Positions 1-8,211 of a stretch of DNA of 36,889 nucleotides are shown here, piece after piece. The stretch's first letter is position 1. Every line of letters begins with the position of its first letter. The notes under the pieces were generated by a model. It saw only the letters and a list, made by a program, of their open reading frames with translations, had not been told where the DNA came from and did not search any database. The DNA is taken from assembly GCF_012275575.1 (NCBI RefSeq), contig NZ_NPIH01000223.1:1-36889 (forward strand), given 5' to 3'. The DNA is from Paraburkholderia sp. SG-MS1. Its GTDB lineage: Bacteria; Pseudomonadota; Gammaproteobacteria; Burkholderiales; Burkholderiaceae. The position numbers and the translations under genes are program-made.

Positions 1-1
1 C

Positions 2-622
2 GCCGAGTTGTTGATGGCGCTGAACGAAACGCAGGGCTCCGCGCAGAACGAACCGGTCGGCATCTATTCGACGCCGCTCGACCCGGCGCTTTGCAATGCG
101 GTGCAGCGTCTGATGGATGCCCTGGCCTCGCCGCTCGACGCGCGCATTCTCGCGCCCGGCGTGGTGCGAGAAATCTGTTATCGCGTGTTGACCGGCGAGC
201 AGGGCGACGCGATTCGCGCGGCGCTCACGCATCAGAATCATTTCGGTCGCATTGCGAAGGCGCTGCGCCGCATTCATGCGGACTACCACGGACAACTCGA
301 CGTCGATATGCTCGCCTCCGAAGCGGGCATGAGTCTCGCAGTGTTTCATGCGCAGTTCAAAGCCGTCACGGCGACCTCGCCGATGCAATACGTGAAGACC
401 ACGCGTTTGCATCACGCGCGTCTGCTGATGGTGCAGGATGGATTGAATGCGGGCGCGGCGGCAGCGCGCGTGGGTTACGAGAGCGCGTCGCAATTCAGCC
501 GCGAGTTCAAGCGCCTGTTCGGCCTGAGTCCGGTCGACGAAGTCAAACGCATGCGCACTGTCTACGATGCGCCGCCGCCGCGCGTGCTGAAGCCGGTCGC
601 GCGCTACGTCACCGCTGTTTAG
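2..622 (+). CDS. AraC-family transcriptional regulator, 5' end cut by window edge
   Basis: This is the C-terminal part (about 206 residues) of an AraC/XylS-type DNA-binding regulator. The reading frame is open to the left edge, so the true start lies outside the window. The first 60 residues resemble the end of the AraC N-terminal regulatory domain (the variant that precedes the HTH in many proteobacterial regulators). Residues about 80-185 form the double helix-turn-helix: one helix pair around 'LASEAGMSLAVFHAQFK' and the second around 'ARVGYESASQFSREFKRLFG', which is the classic AraC signature. The target cannot be told: it ends 33 bases before the convergent molybdoenzyme gene, so these neighbours are not an operon. 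Family assignment is firm, function unknown. Confidence 0.85.
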   Translation, partial: AELLMALNETQGSAQNEPVGIYSTPLDPALCNAVQRLMDALASPLDARILAPGVVREICYRVLTGEQGDAIRAALTHQNHFGRIAKALRRIHADYHGQLDVDMLASEAGMSLAVFHAQFKAVTATSPMQYVKTTRLHHARLLMVQDGLNAGAAAARVGYESASQFSREFKRLFGLSPVDEVKRMRTVYDAPPPRVLKPVARYVTAV

Positions 623-654
623 CCGCATCGGCGCAGTGGTGCCGGCTCGCTCGC

Positions 655-1446
655 TTATAAGCCGCTGAACCAGTTGTACCCCTGGTCCTCCCAATAGCCG
701 CCGGGATTCGTGTTGGTCACGAAGATCGCCGCGATATGCTTGGGGTTCTTGAAGCCGAGCTTGGTCGGCACGCGCAGCTTCAGCGGGTAGCCATATTTGG
801 CCGGCAGCGGCGTGTTGCCGAAATCGAGCGTCAATTGCGTTTGCGGATGCAGCGCCGTCGCCATGTCGAGGCTCGAGTAATAGCGGTCGGCGCATTTGAA
901 GCCGATGTAGCGCGCATTCAGATCGGCGCCGATACGTTCGAGGAACGTGCGAAACGGCACGCCGCGCCATTGCCCGATCGCGCTCCATCCTTCGATGCAG
1001 ATGTGGCGCGTGATCTGCGAAGCTTGCGGCAACGCGCGCAACTGATCGAGATTCCAGGTGCGCTTGTCCGCGACGAGTCCGGACACTTCCAGCCGATACG
1101 TCGACCCGTCGATATCCGGCGCGTCGAACTCCGGGTAGAACGCGTTGAAGGGAAACGGATCGGTGATCTCGCGGGCCGAATACGTCGGCGCGAGCTTGTT
1201 ACGGTCGAACAGCCACGCCTGGACGCGATCGTTCCAGCGCGACATCGCCCACAGCACCTTGTCGACGGAATCGTTGTCCTGCATGTTGCAGCCCGAGAGC
1301 ATCGCGAGCGCGCCGATCGACAGCGACGAGCGCAGAAACAGCCGCCGTTGCAGCCGCTCGATTTGCGGCTGATGATCGGCGAGAACGATCCGCGCGGGCC
1401 TGGTGTCGGTGGCGTCCGTGGCGCGGGCAGGTTTGGATGCGCTCAT
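655..1446 (-). CDS. Tat-exported sulfite-oxidase-fold molybdopterin oxidoreductase, probable lipoprotein
   Basis: A 263-residue periplasmic molybdoenzyme of the sulfite oxidase/YedY (MsrP) superfamily. Residues 34-40 read RRLFLRS, a twin-arginine motif, followed by a hydrophobic stretch ending in LSGC (Cys53), a lipobox, so the folded, cofactor-loaded protein is probably exported by Tat and lipid-anchored. Cys150 in 'RHICIEGWS' sits where this family places the cysteine that ligates molybdenum, and 'GYPLKLRVP' and 'GGYWEDQGYNW' are typical of the fold. The start codon overlaps the stop of the upstream cytochrome b gene by 4 bases (ATGA), implying translational coupling and electron exchange with that cytochrome. 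Substrate unknown; methionine sulfoxide reduction as in MsrP is one possibility, but overall it is closer to uncharacterised SUOX-like lipoproteins. Confidence 0.85.
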   Translation of the reverse strand: MSASKPARATDATDTRPARIVLADHQPQIERLQRRLFLRSSLSIGALAMLSGCNMQDNDSVDKVLWAMSRWNDRVQAWLFDRNKLAPTYSAREITDPFPFNAFYPEFDAPDIDGSTYRLEVSGLVADKRTWNLDQLRALPQASQITRHICIEGWSAIGQWRGVPFRTFLERIGADLNARYIGFKCADRYYSSLDMATALHPQTQLTLDFGNTPLPAKYGYPLKLRVPTKLGFKNPKHIAAIFVTNTNPGGYWEDQGYNWFSGL

Positions 1447-2084
1447 GCCTGAGTCCTTTCATGCGCAGTACCGTGGGCGCGGCGCGCGCGGCCGGTCAGC
1501 ATCGGCGGCAACGTGCGCGGCACCAGCAGCACCAGCGTCAGATGCACGACGACGAAGCCGACCACGCCCGCCATCGCGATGAAATGCACGCGTCGCGCGA
1601 AATCGAAGCCGCCGAAGAGCGCGGTCAGCCACGAGAATTGCACCGGCTTCCAGATCGACAGTCCCGACGCCACCAGCAGCACGCCAAGGCACAGCACGAA
1701 CAGATAGAGCGCGCGCTGCACTGCGTTGTACTTGCCGGTATCGTGCGGCAGTTTGAAGCGCAGCGCCAACGCCGCGTCATGCACGACCTCGCGCGGATAA
1801 ACCGGCAGCAGCTTGCGGCGAAAATGCCCGCGGCCAATGCCGTACGCGAGATACAGCAGCCCGTTCGCGCACAGCAGCCACATCGCCGCGAAGTGCCAGG
1901 CGATTGAGCCGCCCAGCCATCCGCCGACGGTCGCCCACGCCGGAAATGTGAACGGAAAGAACGGCGACGCGTTGTAAATCGCCCAGCCGCTCATCACCAT
2001 GCAGACCATCGCGAACGCATTGATCCAGTGCGTCACGCGGACGACGAGCGGGTGAACGATCAGGCGCGCTTGCGATTCGGACAT
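1443..2084 (-). CDS. Cytochrome b561 / hydrogenase-type b-cytochrome membrane subunit
   Basis: A 213-residue integral membrane di-heme cytochrome b of the Ni/Fe-hydrogenase/cytochrome b561 type. It shows about four hydrophobic helices; histidines near the N-terminus ('VHPLVVRVTHW'), in the middle ('GSIAWHFAAMW') and near the end ('RVHFIAMAGVVGFVVVHL') fit heme ligands. I chose the ATG at 2084 because the family begins with a short basic lead before 'HPLVVRVTHW'; the frame is open further upstream but that part is not protein-like. It lies 92 bases after the DUF5666-like gene and overlaps the molybdoenzyme gene by 4 bases. Likely role: link the quinone pool to the periplasmic molybdoenzyme. 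It is not a YedZ/MsrQ homologue, although it occupies the same position in the locus. Confidence 0.85.
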   Translation of the reverse strand: MSESQARLIVHPLVVRVTHWINAFAMVCMVMSGWAIYNASPFFPFTFPAWATVGGWLGGSIAWHFAAMWLLCANGLLYLAYGIGRGHFRRKLLPVYPREVVHDAALALRFKLPHDTGKYNAVQRALYLFVLCLGVLLVASGLSIWKPVQFSWLTALFGGFDFARRVHFIAMAGVVGFVVVHLTLVLLVPRTLPPMLTGRARRAHGTAHERTQA

Positions 2085-2176
2085 GAGCGAAGAGGACAAC
2101 GCGAACGGGAAGTGGAAAGCCGCGTCGTCGAAAAACGCGGCTGCCTGGGTGATCGATGAAAGCCTGCGCCGCACCC

Positions 2177-2809
2177 TTACATCGGCGGCGTTACGCCGTG
2201 CTCGCCAGCCGAGATGAAGTTCGCCGCCATCGAGCCGTCCGCTTCCTTGTGCGCGAACAGCACGACTTTGGCGCCAGGCACGAGCAGCGAGCGGTCGCCC
2301 GGTTGCAGGCTGACGATAGGCACGTCTTGCGGAATCACGATTTTCTTTTCGCCGTCCTTGTACTTCACGGTGATCGTGCGGCCATTGCTCACCACGAGCG
2401 AGCCGACCGTGCCGTTGGTCATCGTGCTGTTCGAACCGAGATCCCACGGACGATGGCCTTCGCCCGAACCGCGCATGCTGGCCGGAAACACGTGGACTTC
2501 GAGCGCTTTGAGCGTGCCGTCGGCTTGCGGAATCGCGGCAGTGCCGACATAGCTGTCCGGCTTGATGTCGTTGACGTTGGCGAGCGTGACGCCGCGAATC
2601 GGCGTATCCGCCGCGAGTTTAACGTCGACGTCCTTGCCGTCGCGCGTATGGACCTTGAGCAGATCGCCTGAGAGCGACGTCACCGTGCCGCGCACGCCGG
2701 TGGGGGCCGCGTTTTGGGCGTGAGCCGCGCTCGCGGTCGCAAGGAACGCGGCGGCGACGAGGGCGGGGGCGACGAATGCGCGCAATGCATGCGCCGAAAC
2801 GATCTTCAT
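2177..2809 (-). CDS. Secreted DUF5666-like protein
   Basis: A 210-residue exported protein of unknown function. Residues 1-34 are a Sec signal peptide ending in 'ASAAHAQ'. The mature part contains two similar small beta-barrel-like segments, one around 'GVRGTVTSLSGDLLKVHTRDGKDVDVKLAADT' split into short strands and the second around 'GTVGSLVVSNGRTITVKYKDGEKKIVIPQD', the pattern seen in DUF5666 proteins. The ATG at 2809 is chosen because the signal peptide begins there; the frame is open to 2896. First gene of the presumed operon with the cytochrome b and the molybdoenzyme, and divergent from the two-component system. Its co-location suggests an accessory periplasmic protein for that system. 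Family call moderate, function unknown. Confidence 0.75.
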   Translation of the reverse strand: MKIVSAHALRAFVAPALVAAAFLATASAAHAQNAAPTGVRGTVTSLSGDLLKVHTRDGKDVDVKLAADTPIRGVTLANVNDIKPDSYVGTAAIPQADGTLKALEVHVFPASMRGSGEGHRPWDLGSNSTMTNGTVGSLVVSNGRTITVKYKDGEKKIVIPQDVPIVSLQPGDRSLLVPGAKVVLFAHKEADGSMAANFISAGEHGVTPPM

Positions 2810-3085
2810 GAATCTGCTCCAGGGTGGTGAAGGGTCCCGCCAGATTAGGCCGTGAATCGGCTCGCGAGCGTGACGCACAGATGACAAAAACGTCATGAAC
2901 GACGCGCCGCCGCCACGTAGAATGGCCGCGTAAGGTATGTCCGGCGTGTGGGTTGTTTGCGCATGCGGGAGAGCGCTGTTGAGTTACCGCTGTCGAGTTA
3001 CCGCTGGAATCGCGGCCTGAATCACGATTCAGGTCAAGGCCTGAGCCGGCCGCGAGCCATAGCCCGAGTTGGAGCACGGAGCACC
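2810..3085. promoter_or_regulatory. Divergent control region with dyads and a tandem repeat
   Basis: The 276 bases between the secreted-protein operon and the response regulator hold three conspicuous elements. (1) An inverted repeat at 2881-2896, arms ATGAC/GTCAT around AAAAAC, 72 bases upstream of the leftward start. (2) A tandem direct repeat, GCTGTTGAGTTACC at 2975-2988 and GCTGTCGAGTTACC at 2989-3002, 13 of 14 identical. (3) An inverted repeat at 3016-3033 with perfect 8-base arms CCTGAATC/GATTCAGG and a 2-base spacer. OmpR-type regulators bind repeats of this scale, so these are candidate sites for the adjacent response regulator. No convincing -35/-10 pair was found. Confidence 0.5.
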
Positions 3086-3757
3086 ATGAGCATTCTCGTC
3101 ATCGAAGACGATCCGAAAACCGGCGACTATCTGAAGAAGGGCTTGCGTGAGAGCGGCTATGCGGTCGATCTCGCGCGCACCGGCACGGACGGCCTGCATA
3201 TGGCGCTCGAACACGCGTACGATCTCGTGGTGCTCGACGTGATGCTACCCGGCATCGACGGCTGGGAAATCATGCGTGCGCTACGCGCGCGGCGCGATCT
3301 GCCGGTGATCTTTCTGACTGCGCGCGATCACGTCAGCGACCGCATTCGCGGTCTCGAACTGGGCGCGGACGATTATCTCGTCAAGCCGTTTTCCTTCACC
3401 GAGCTGGTGCTGCGCATTCGCACGCTGTTACGCCGTGGCGTGATTCGCGAGAGCGACGTGTTCGAAGTCGCCGATCTCAAGCTCGACGTGCTGCGCCGCA
3501 AAGTGACGCGCGAAGGCATCGACATTCCGCTCACCAACAAGGAATTCATGCTGCTGCATCTGCTGGTGCGCCGCCAGGGCGAAGCCTTGTCGCGCTCGCA
3601 GATCGCCTCGGAAGTGTGGGACATGAACTTCGACAGCGACACCAACGTCGTCGATGTCGCGATCAAACGGCTGCGCGCCAAGGTCGATCATCCATTCGAG
3701 AAGAAGTTGATCCACACGGTGCGCAGCATCGGCTACACCTTTGGCGACGGCGCATGA
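3086..3757 (+). CDS. OmpR-family response regulator, heavy-metal (CusR/CopR/IrlR-like) type
   Basis: A 223-residue two-component response regulator. The receiver domain (1-115) has the acidic pair in 'IEDDPK', the phospho-acceptor Asp51 in 'VVLDVMLPG', the conserved Thr near 78 in 'FLTARD' and Lys100 in 'YLVKPF'. The C-terminal winged helix (about 125-220) has '[16 protein letters not shown]' and ends '[14 protein letters not shown]', the usual OmpR/PhoB pattern. The ATG at 3086, preceded by GGAG at 3071-3074 and CGGAG at 3077-3081, is where the receiver begins; upstream in-frame codons are not protein-like. It overlaps the kinase gene by 4 bases. Divergent from the periplasmic molybdoenzyme operon, its likely target. 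The signal could be a metal or, by analogy with E. coli HprR, reactive oxygen or chlorine species. Confidence 0.93.
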   Translation: MSILVIEDDPKTGDYLKKGLRESGYAVDLARTGTDGLHMALEHAYDLVVLDVMLPGIDGWEIMRALRARRDLPVIFLTARDHVSDRIRGLELGADDYLVKPFSFTELVLRIRTLLRRGVIRESDVFEVADLKLDVLRRKVTREGIDIPLTNKEFMLLHLLVRRQGEALSRSQIASEVWDMNFDSDTNVVDVAIKRLRAKVDHPFEKKLIHTVRSIGYTFGDGA

Positions 3758-5154
3758 AACTCTGGACCGAGCGCTCGTTGACGGCACGCACCACGGTGCT
3801 GTTCGCGTTGATCGCGTGCCTCGTGATCGGGACGCTCGGCGCGTATTTCTATCACTCCGCGCAAGTGTCGCTGCAACGCCGCGCCGACGTCGTGCTCAAC
3901 GGCCGCGTCGAGCATTTCAGCCGGATCGTGCACGACCTGTATTCAGTCAGCGAACTGAAGACCCGGCCGCTGCTGTTCGAGACCATGCTCGGTGCGGAGC
4001 AGGACGTGCTGCTGTTTCGCCGTCCCGGCGAAGCGCCGTTCGTCGACGTGAACCCCGCGAAGGTCGCGGTGCCAGCGCTGCCGGCCGGCGCCGTGGACCG
4101 CCTGCCGGGTTTCGCCGACATCCATCAGACGCGCTTGCCGAACGGCGTGCCGGTGCACTGGGCGATCGCCACCGCGAGAGCGCGCGAGGACGGCGCCGAA
4201 GTCGAAGTGATCGCCGGGCACCCGATGACGCAGGAAGTACAGATGCTCGCCGCGTACCGCAATCGCATCCTGCTCGCGACGCTGACCGGCATGCTGGCCG
4301 CCACGCTGCTCGCCTGGTGCGTGCTGCGCCGCGCGCTGCGCCCGGTTCGCGCGATTGCCGCGCGGGCTGCGCAGATCAGTCCGGCGAGTCTGTCCGTGCG
4401 GCTCGACAGCGACGCCGCGCCGGTCGAATTGCGGCAGCTCACGCACGCATTCAATGCGATGCTCGATCGTCTCGCCGATGGCTATCAACGCTTGTCACAG
4501 TTTTCCGCCGACCTGGCGCACGAGATTCGCACGCCCATTGGCGCGCTGATCGGCCAGACGCAGGTGACGCTCGCCAAGCCGCGCGAGCCCGACGAATATC
4601 AGCAGTTGCTCGAATCGAATCTCGAAGAGTTGAACCGTTTGAGCCATATCGCGGAGAACATCCTCTTTCTCGCGCATGCGGATCATGCGGCGCTGTCGGT
4701 CGAACGCGAGCCGGTCGATCTGCGCGCGGAACTCGTCAGGATCGCAGACTATTTCGAAGGTCCCGCCGACGAACGCGGCATGCGCTTCGAAGTCGACGCG
4801 CAAGGCGTGGCCTCGGTCAATCCGCTGTTGTGGCGCCGCGCGATCCACAATCTGGTCGTCAATGCGGTGCGCTACGGCGCAAGCGACACGGTCGTGCGCT
4901 TGCGCGGCACGCAGGACGAAGCGGGCGCCACCGTGGTGGTCGACAACGAGGGCGAACCGATTCCCGAGGCGCAACTGGACCGTCTGTTCGATCGCTTTTA
5001 TCGCGCGGACGCGGCGCGCAGCGCGTTCACCGAATCGAACGGATTGGGGCTCGCGATCGTCAAGGCGATCATGCATCTGCATGGTGGTACTGCGCGCGCG
5101 GAGTGTCCAGCGCCGGGCGTGGTGCGCTTCGAGTTGCGCTTTCCTGCCGTCTAG
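3754..5154 (+). CDS. Sensor histidine kinase, heavy-metal (CusS/IrlS-like) type
   Basis: A 466-residue membrane sensor kinase paired with the preceding regulator. It has a transmembrane helix at about 13-33, a periplasmic sensor region of roughly 135 residues, a second helix at about 171-191, a HAMP segment, and the phospho-acceptor His256 in '[10 protein letters not shown]'. The N-box is in '[14 protein letters not shown]' and the glycine-rich ATP lid in '[18 protein letters not shown]'. The start overlaps the regulator's stop codon (ATGA), so the two are co-translated. The stop overlaps the stop of the convergent VOC gene by 3 bases. The periplasmic region holds only a few histidines and no obvious metal-binding cluster, so the ligand cannot be read from the sequence. 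Confidence 0.93.
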   Translation: MKLWTERSLTARTTVLFALIACLVIGTLGAYFYHSAQVSLQRRADVVLNGRVEHFSRIVHDLYSVSELKTRPLLFETMLGAEQDVLLFRRPGEAPFVDVNPAKVAVPALPAGAVDRLPGFADIHQTRLPNGVPVHWAIATARAREDGAEVEVIAGHPMTQEVQMLAAYRNRILLATLTGMLAATLLAWCVLRRALRPVRAIAARAAQISPASLSVRLDSDAAPVELRQLTHAFNAMLDRLADGYQRLSQFSADLAHEIRTPIGALIGQTQVTLAKPREPDEYQQLLESNLEELNRLSHIAENILFLAHADHAALSVEREPVDLRAELVRIADYFEGPADERGMRFEVDAQGVASVNPLLWRRAIHNLVVNAVRYGASDTVVRLRGTQDEAGATVVVDNEGEPIPEAQLDRLFDRFYRADAARSAFTESNGLGLAIVKAIMHLHGGTARAECPAPGVVRFELRFPAV

Positions 5155-5579
5155 TTGCCAGCTTGCGCAACCGCTGACGCGCCCGGCGCTTGCTGGTCAT
5201 GGCAGCAGACGCATAGCTTGTTGCCGTCGGGATCGCGGAAGTAGGCACCGTAGTAGTTCGCGTGATAGTGCGGCCGCAAACCCGGCGGCCCTTCGCAGAC
5301 GCCGCCATTCGCGAGTGCGGCGGCATGCGCGCGATCGACCGTCGGGCGGTCGCAGGCGAGCAGGGCGATCATCTGGCCATTGCCGGCTACGGCAGGGCGG
5401 CCGTCGTAGGGTGTGCCGATCAGGAACAACGGACGCGCCGCCTCGGGCGGCATCCAGCCGGCCCAGCCCCGGTCTGTCTCGCGGAACTTCAATGGCAGGC
5501 CTAGCGTGTCCATCAGCACCTGATAAAAATCGAAAGCGCGCTCGAAATCGGTAATGCCGACGAATACGTGGGACAGCAT
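5151..5579 (-). CDS. VOC (glyoxalase/bleomycin-resistance fold) family protein
   Basis: A 142-residue single-module VOC superfamily protein. It begins 'MLSHVFVGITDFERAFDFY', the usual first beta-alpha unit with a potential metal-binding histidine at residue 4, and ends with 'YYGAYFRDPDGNKLCVCCH', the last strand of a VOC module. The ATG at 5579 is chosen over an upstream start at 5612 because a strong GAGGAG ribosome site precedes it. Members include lactoylglutathione lyases, dioxygenases and resistance proteins; the cysteine/histidine-rich end is shared with uncharacterised Burkholderia members. Substrate unknown. It converges on the kinase gene with no intergenic space. Confidence 0.85.
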   Translation of the reverse strand: MLSHVFVGITDFERAFDFYQVLMDTLGLPLKFRETDRGWAGWMPPEAARPLFLIGTPYDGRPAVAGNGQMIALLACDRPTVDRAHAAALANGGVCEGPPGLRPHYHANYYGAYFRDPDGNKLCVCCHDQQAPGASAVAQAGN

Positions 5580-5844
5580 GGGCGTCGCTCCTCGTTGACG
5601 CGGCTCGGACACGTTCGTGCGGCTTGCTCGCGTTCGTCCTGCACTTCATCTGATGGCCGGCGTGCGCGCTGCGCATGCTCTCCCATGGATGCCCTTTCCA
5701 GCGTCGTTCGCGTTGGCCCCAAGGCTCGCGCGGCTGCGCCTATACTCATTCATCGATGGCGAAACATTCGACCCTGCTTCCGCGCGCTTTGCGCAGCTTC
5801 GCAAAGCGATTTCATTGCCTGCGTCTCACCTCAGGAGTCGTGTC

Positions 5845-6147
5845 ATGGTCAAACTCGCTCTGTACGTTCATCTCGAAGCCAAGCCCGGCAAGGAAAAGGA
5901 AGTCGAGGCGTTTCTGCTCGGCGGCCTGCCGCTCGTCGAACAGGAGCCGGCCACCACCGCGTGGTTTGCGCTGAAGCTGGGACCGTCCAGCTTCGGCATT
6001 TTCGACGCCTTTCCTGACGAAGCCGGCCGTGACGCGCATCTGAACGGCAAGGTGGCGGCCGCGCTGATGGCCCAGGCGGGCGAGTTGCTCGCGTCGCCGC
6101 CGAGCATCAACAAAGTGGACGTGCTGGCGGCGAAGTTGCCGGGGTGA
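5845..6147 (+). CDS. Antibiotic-biosynthesis-monooxygenase (ABM) domain protein
   Basis: A 100-residue single-domain protein of the dimeric alpha-beta barrel ABM/quinol monooxygenase family. Typical features are 'KLALYVHLEAKPGKEKEVEAFL' at the N-terminus, 'EPATTAWFALKLGPSSFGIFDAFPDEAGRDAHL' in the middle and a terminal helix with 'LLASPPSINKVDVLA'. The ATG at 5845 has AGGAG at 5833-5837. It is divergent from the VOC gene with 265 bases between them, in which I found no clear promoter. Such proteins act on quinols or serve as detoxification enzymes without cofactors; this one's substrate is unknown. Confidence 0.85.
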   Translation: MVKLALYVHLEAKPGKEKEVEAFLLGGLPLVEQEPATTAWFALKLGPSSFGIFDAFPDEAGRDAHLNGKVAAALMAQAGELLASPPSINKVDVLAAKLPG

Positions 6148-6271
6148 TCGGTTGGTGTGCCGAACTTCCCATGTGCAGAGAAAGCCGCGGACCCGATCGC
6201 CGACACGGCCGCTGGGCCATCATGCCGTCATGTCGCCACGCCGCGTCCCAACGGTGTCAAGGGTTCGAACG

Positions 6272-6402
6272 CCGGCTCTTAACCACCGGCCTTAACCGCC
6301 GGCCTTAACCGCCGGCCTTAACCACCGGCCTTAACCGCCGGCCTTAACCACCGGCCTTAACCACCGGCCTTAACCACCGGCCTTAACCGCCGCCCTTAAC
6401 CA
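6272..6402. repeat. 13-bp minisatellite, unit CCGGCCTTAACC(A/G)
   Basis: Eight exact head-to-tail copies of CCGGCCTTAACC followed by A or G occupy 6286-6389, flanked by a degenerate 14-base copy at 6272-6285 and a degenerate 13-base copy (CCGCCCTTAACCA) at 6390-6402. The variable last base runs G,G,A,G,A,A,A,G. Each unit contains TTAA, which reads as a stop on both strands; since 13 is not a multiple of three, consecutive units place stops in every frame. The last unit provides the TAA stop of the GGDEF gene. Copy number of such arrays often varies between strains. Confidence 0.95.
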
Positions 6403-7931
6403 CCACTGGCCGCATCCGCAGCCGGCTGGTTTGCATAGTGCGCGCGCTTTTCCTCGTACATCAGCAGGTCGGCGCGCCGCACGCCCGATTCGAGCCGGTC
6501 GCCACGCTGGCAGGTCGCGGCGCCCATCGAGAAGCTCAGCGGCGAGCCCGGATAGAACTGGTTGTTCATCTCCATGAGCTGGCGGATCGCATCGATCATG
6601 GCCGCGCCGCCGCGCTCGTCGGTATCCGGCATCAGGACCGCGAATTCGTCGCCGCCGATGCGCGCCGCGTGAAACGGCGACTCCATGGCCTTCGCGAGCA
6701 CTTCGCCTGCGCGCCTTAGCAGCGCGTCGCCGGCGGCGTGGCCGAGCTGGTCGTTCACGCGTTTGAGGCCGTTCAGATCGGCCATGATGATCGTCACCGG
6801 CCACGGGCCCTTGCGTTCGAGCCGGTTCAGTTCGTCCACGTAGAAGGAGCGGTTGCGCAGCTTGGTCAGCACGTCGTGCTTGCCGAGAAACTCCAGATAG
6901 GCTTCGGCCTTCTTGCGCGCCGTGATGTCCGTGAGCGCGACCAGCACGAGGTCCCAGTTCTGCTCGTGGCCCGGCAGCACCGAGAATTGCAGGTGCACGT
7001 GCACCTCGCTGCCGTCGAGCGAATAGTTGAGCACCTCGCGTTGCTGGAACAGTTTGTCGTCCCACAGATCGATCAATTGCTCGCGGAAATGCGGGCGCAT
7101 GTCGTCGCGGAACACGTCCGGCAGATGCGCGAGCAGGGTCTTCTTGTCCTTCGCGGCGAACATGTCGAGCGTGTGCTGGTTCACGTCGAGCACGTGAATC
7201 TCCTGCATGCAGCGTTCGACAAACTCGGGATGCACGTCGGTGAACACGCGAAAATCGGCGATGCCGGCAGCCCGCGCACCGTCGAGCAGACGCTTGACCG
7301 CGCTGAAATCCTCCACCCACAACGACACCGGCGAATGCTCGAAGAGGCCGCGAACGTACTGCTCGGCAAGCGTCACGCGCCGGCGCGCGCCTTCGAGCTC
7401 GGTGATGTCCTCGACCGACACCAGCACGCGGTCCCAGCGCTTCTCGTGACCGGGCAGCACGGCGCCCTTGAGCAGCACGTCGAGCCGGCGCCCGCCGAGC
7501 GTGTAGTTGACGGTCTGGCTCGTGAACTGCGCGTGGCCGTCCCACAACTGGCAGAGTTCTTCGAGGTGGGTCTTGAGCATGTCGTCGCGGAACACTGACG
7601 CGAGATTGCTCGTTAGCGCGTCGACATCGGCGGCTTCGAACTGTTCGAGCGTCTTCTGGTTGACCTTGATCACGCGGATGCTATGCGCGCATTCGGCAAC
7701 CCGCCGTGGATCGTCGGCGAAATGCGCGCGCAGATCGGTCACACCGGCGGCCCGCCAGCCATCGAACAGCGTGCGCACGCCGCTGAAGTCTTCGAGCCAG
7801 AGCGAGACGGGCGCAAGCTCGAACATTTCGGAATCGTCGCCCAAAGAGGCCGCCGTCGGGTTGTTCTCCAAGGACGCTTCCTTCGGGGCGCTTTTTGCAG
7901 GCGCGGAGCCGCGCGGGACAATATCGAGCAT
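6396..7931 (-). CDS. Diguanylate cyclase with two tandem duplicated PAS domains
   Basis: A 511-residue cytoplasmic protein predicted to make cyclic di-GMP from GTP. It has two PAS sensor modules of nearly the same sequence pattern, starting at residues 41 ('PVSLWLEDFSGVR') and 201 ('PVSLWVEDFSAVK') and both ending in 'VEDITE'/'LTDITA', so a unit of about 160 residues has been duplicated. The GGDEF domain follows (about 345-500), with the intact active-site GGDEF at 426-430. The product-inhibition RxxD motif normally a few residues upstream is absent (the sequence there is ESPFHAAR). No membrane segment is visible. The stop codon falls in the minisatellite. The start at 7931 lacks an obvious ribosome site and could be slightly downstream. 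Confidence 0.9.
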   Translation of the reverse strand: MLDIVPRGSAPAKSAPKEASLENNPTAASLGDDSEMFELAPVSLWLEDFSGVRTLFDGWRAAGVTDLRAHFADDPRRVAECAHSIRVIKVNQKTLEQFEAADVDALTSNLASVFRDDMLKTHLEELCQLWDGHAQFTSQTVNYTLGGRRLDVLLKGAVLPGHEKRWDRVLVSVEDITELEGARRRVTLAEQYVRGLFEHSPVSLWVEDFSAVKRLLDGARAAGIADFRVFTDVHPEFVERCMQEIHVLDVNQHTLDMFAAKDKKTLLAHLPDVFRDDMRPHFREQLIDLWDDKLFQQREVLNYSLDGSEVHVHLQFSVLPGHEQNWDLVLVALTDITARKKAEAYLEFLGKHDVLTKLRNRSFYVDELNRLERKGPWPVTIIMADLNGLKRVNDQLGHAAGDALLRRAGEVLAKAMESPFHAARIGGDEFAVLMPDTDERGGAAMIDAIRQLMEMNNQFYPGSPLSFSMGAATCQRGDRLESGVRRADLLMYEEKRAHYANQPAADAASGG

Positions 7932-8211
7932 GAGGGTCTCGGGATCGAAGTTGCGGCTATTTTAAGACGGGTTCGGCATCGGCTGAAAAGAAAGGCAAGC
8001 GGCGCATCGTTTTGCGCAACGCTGTCCAACGGGATAACGGCCGCGCGGGCAAGGGACTTGAGGCGTTGCGTGGGGGGTGCGAGGGGCGCTAAGGAACGGA
8101 CGGTAAGAGCCAGGCGCAAACAGGCGCATGTCCGCAGCACGCATTTCCGAGCCTTGCTACACTCGACGGCCACGGATTTCGTTCACCCACGTCGTCAACC
8201 ATCACGCCGTC

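Noticed and set aside
6272..6402. A possible CRISPR array
   Set aside because: The units are 13 bases, head to tail with no spacers, and no cas genes are near.
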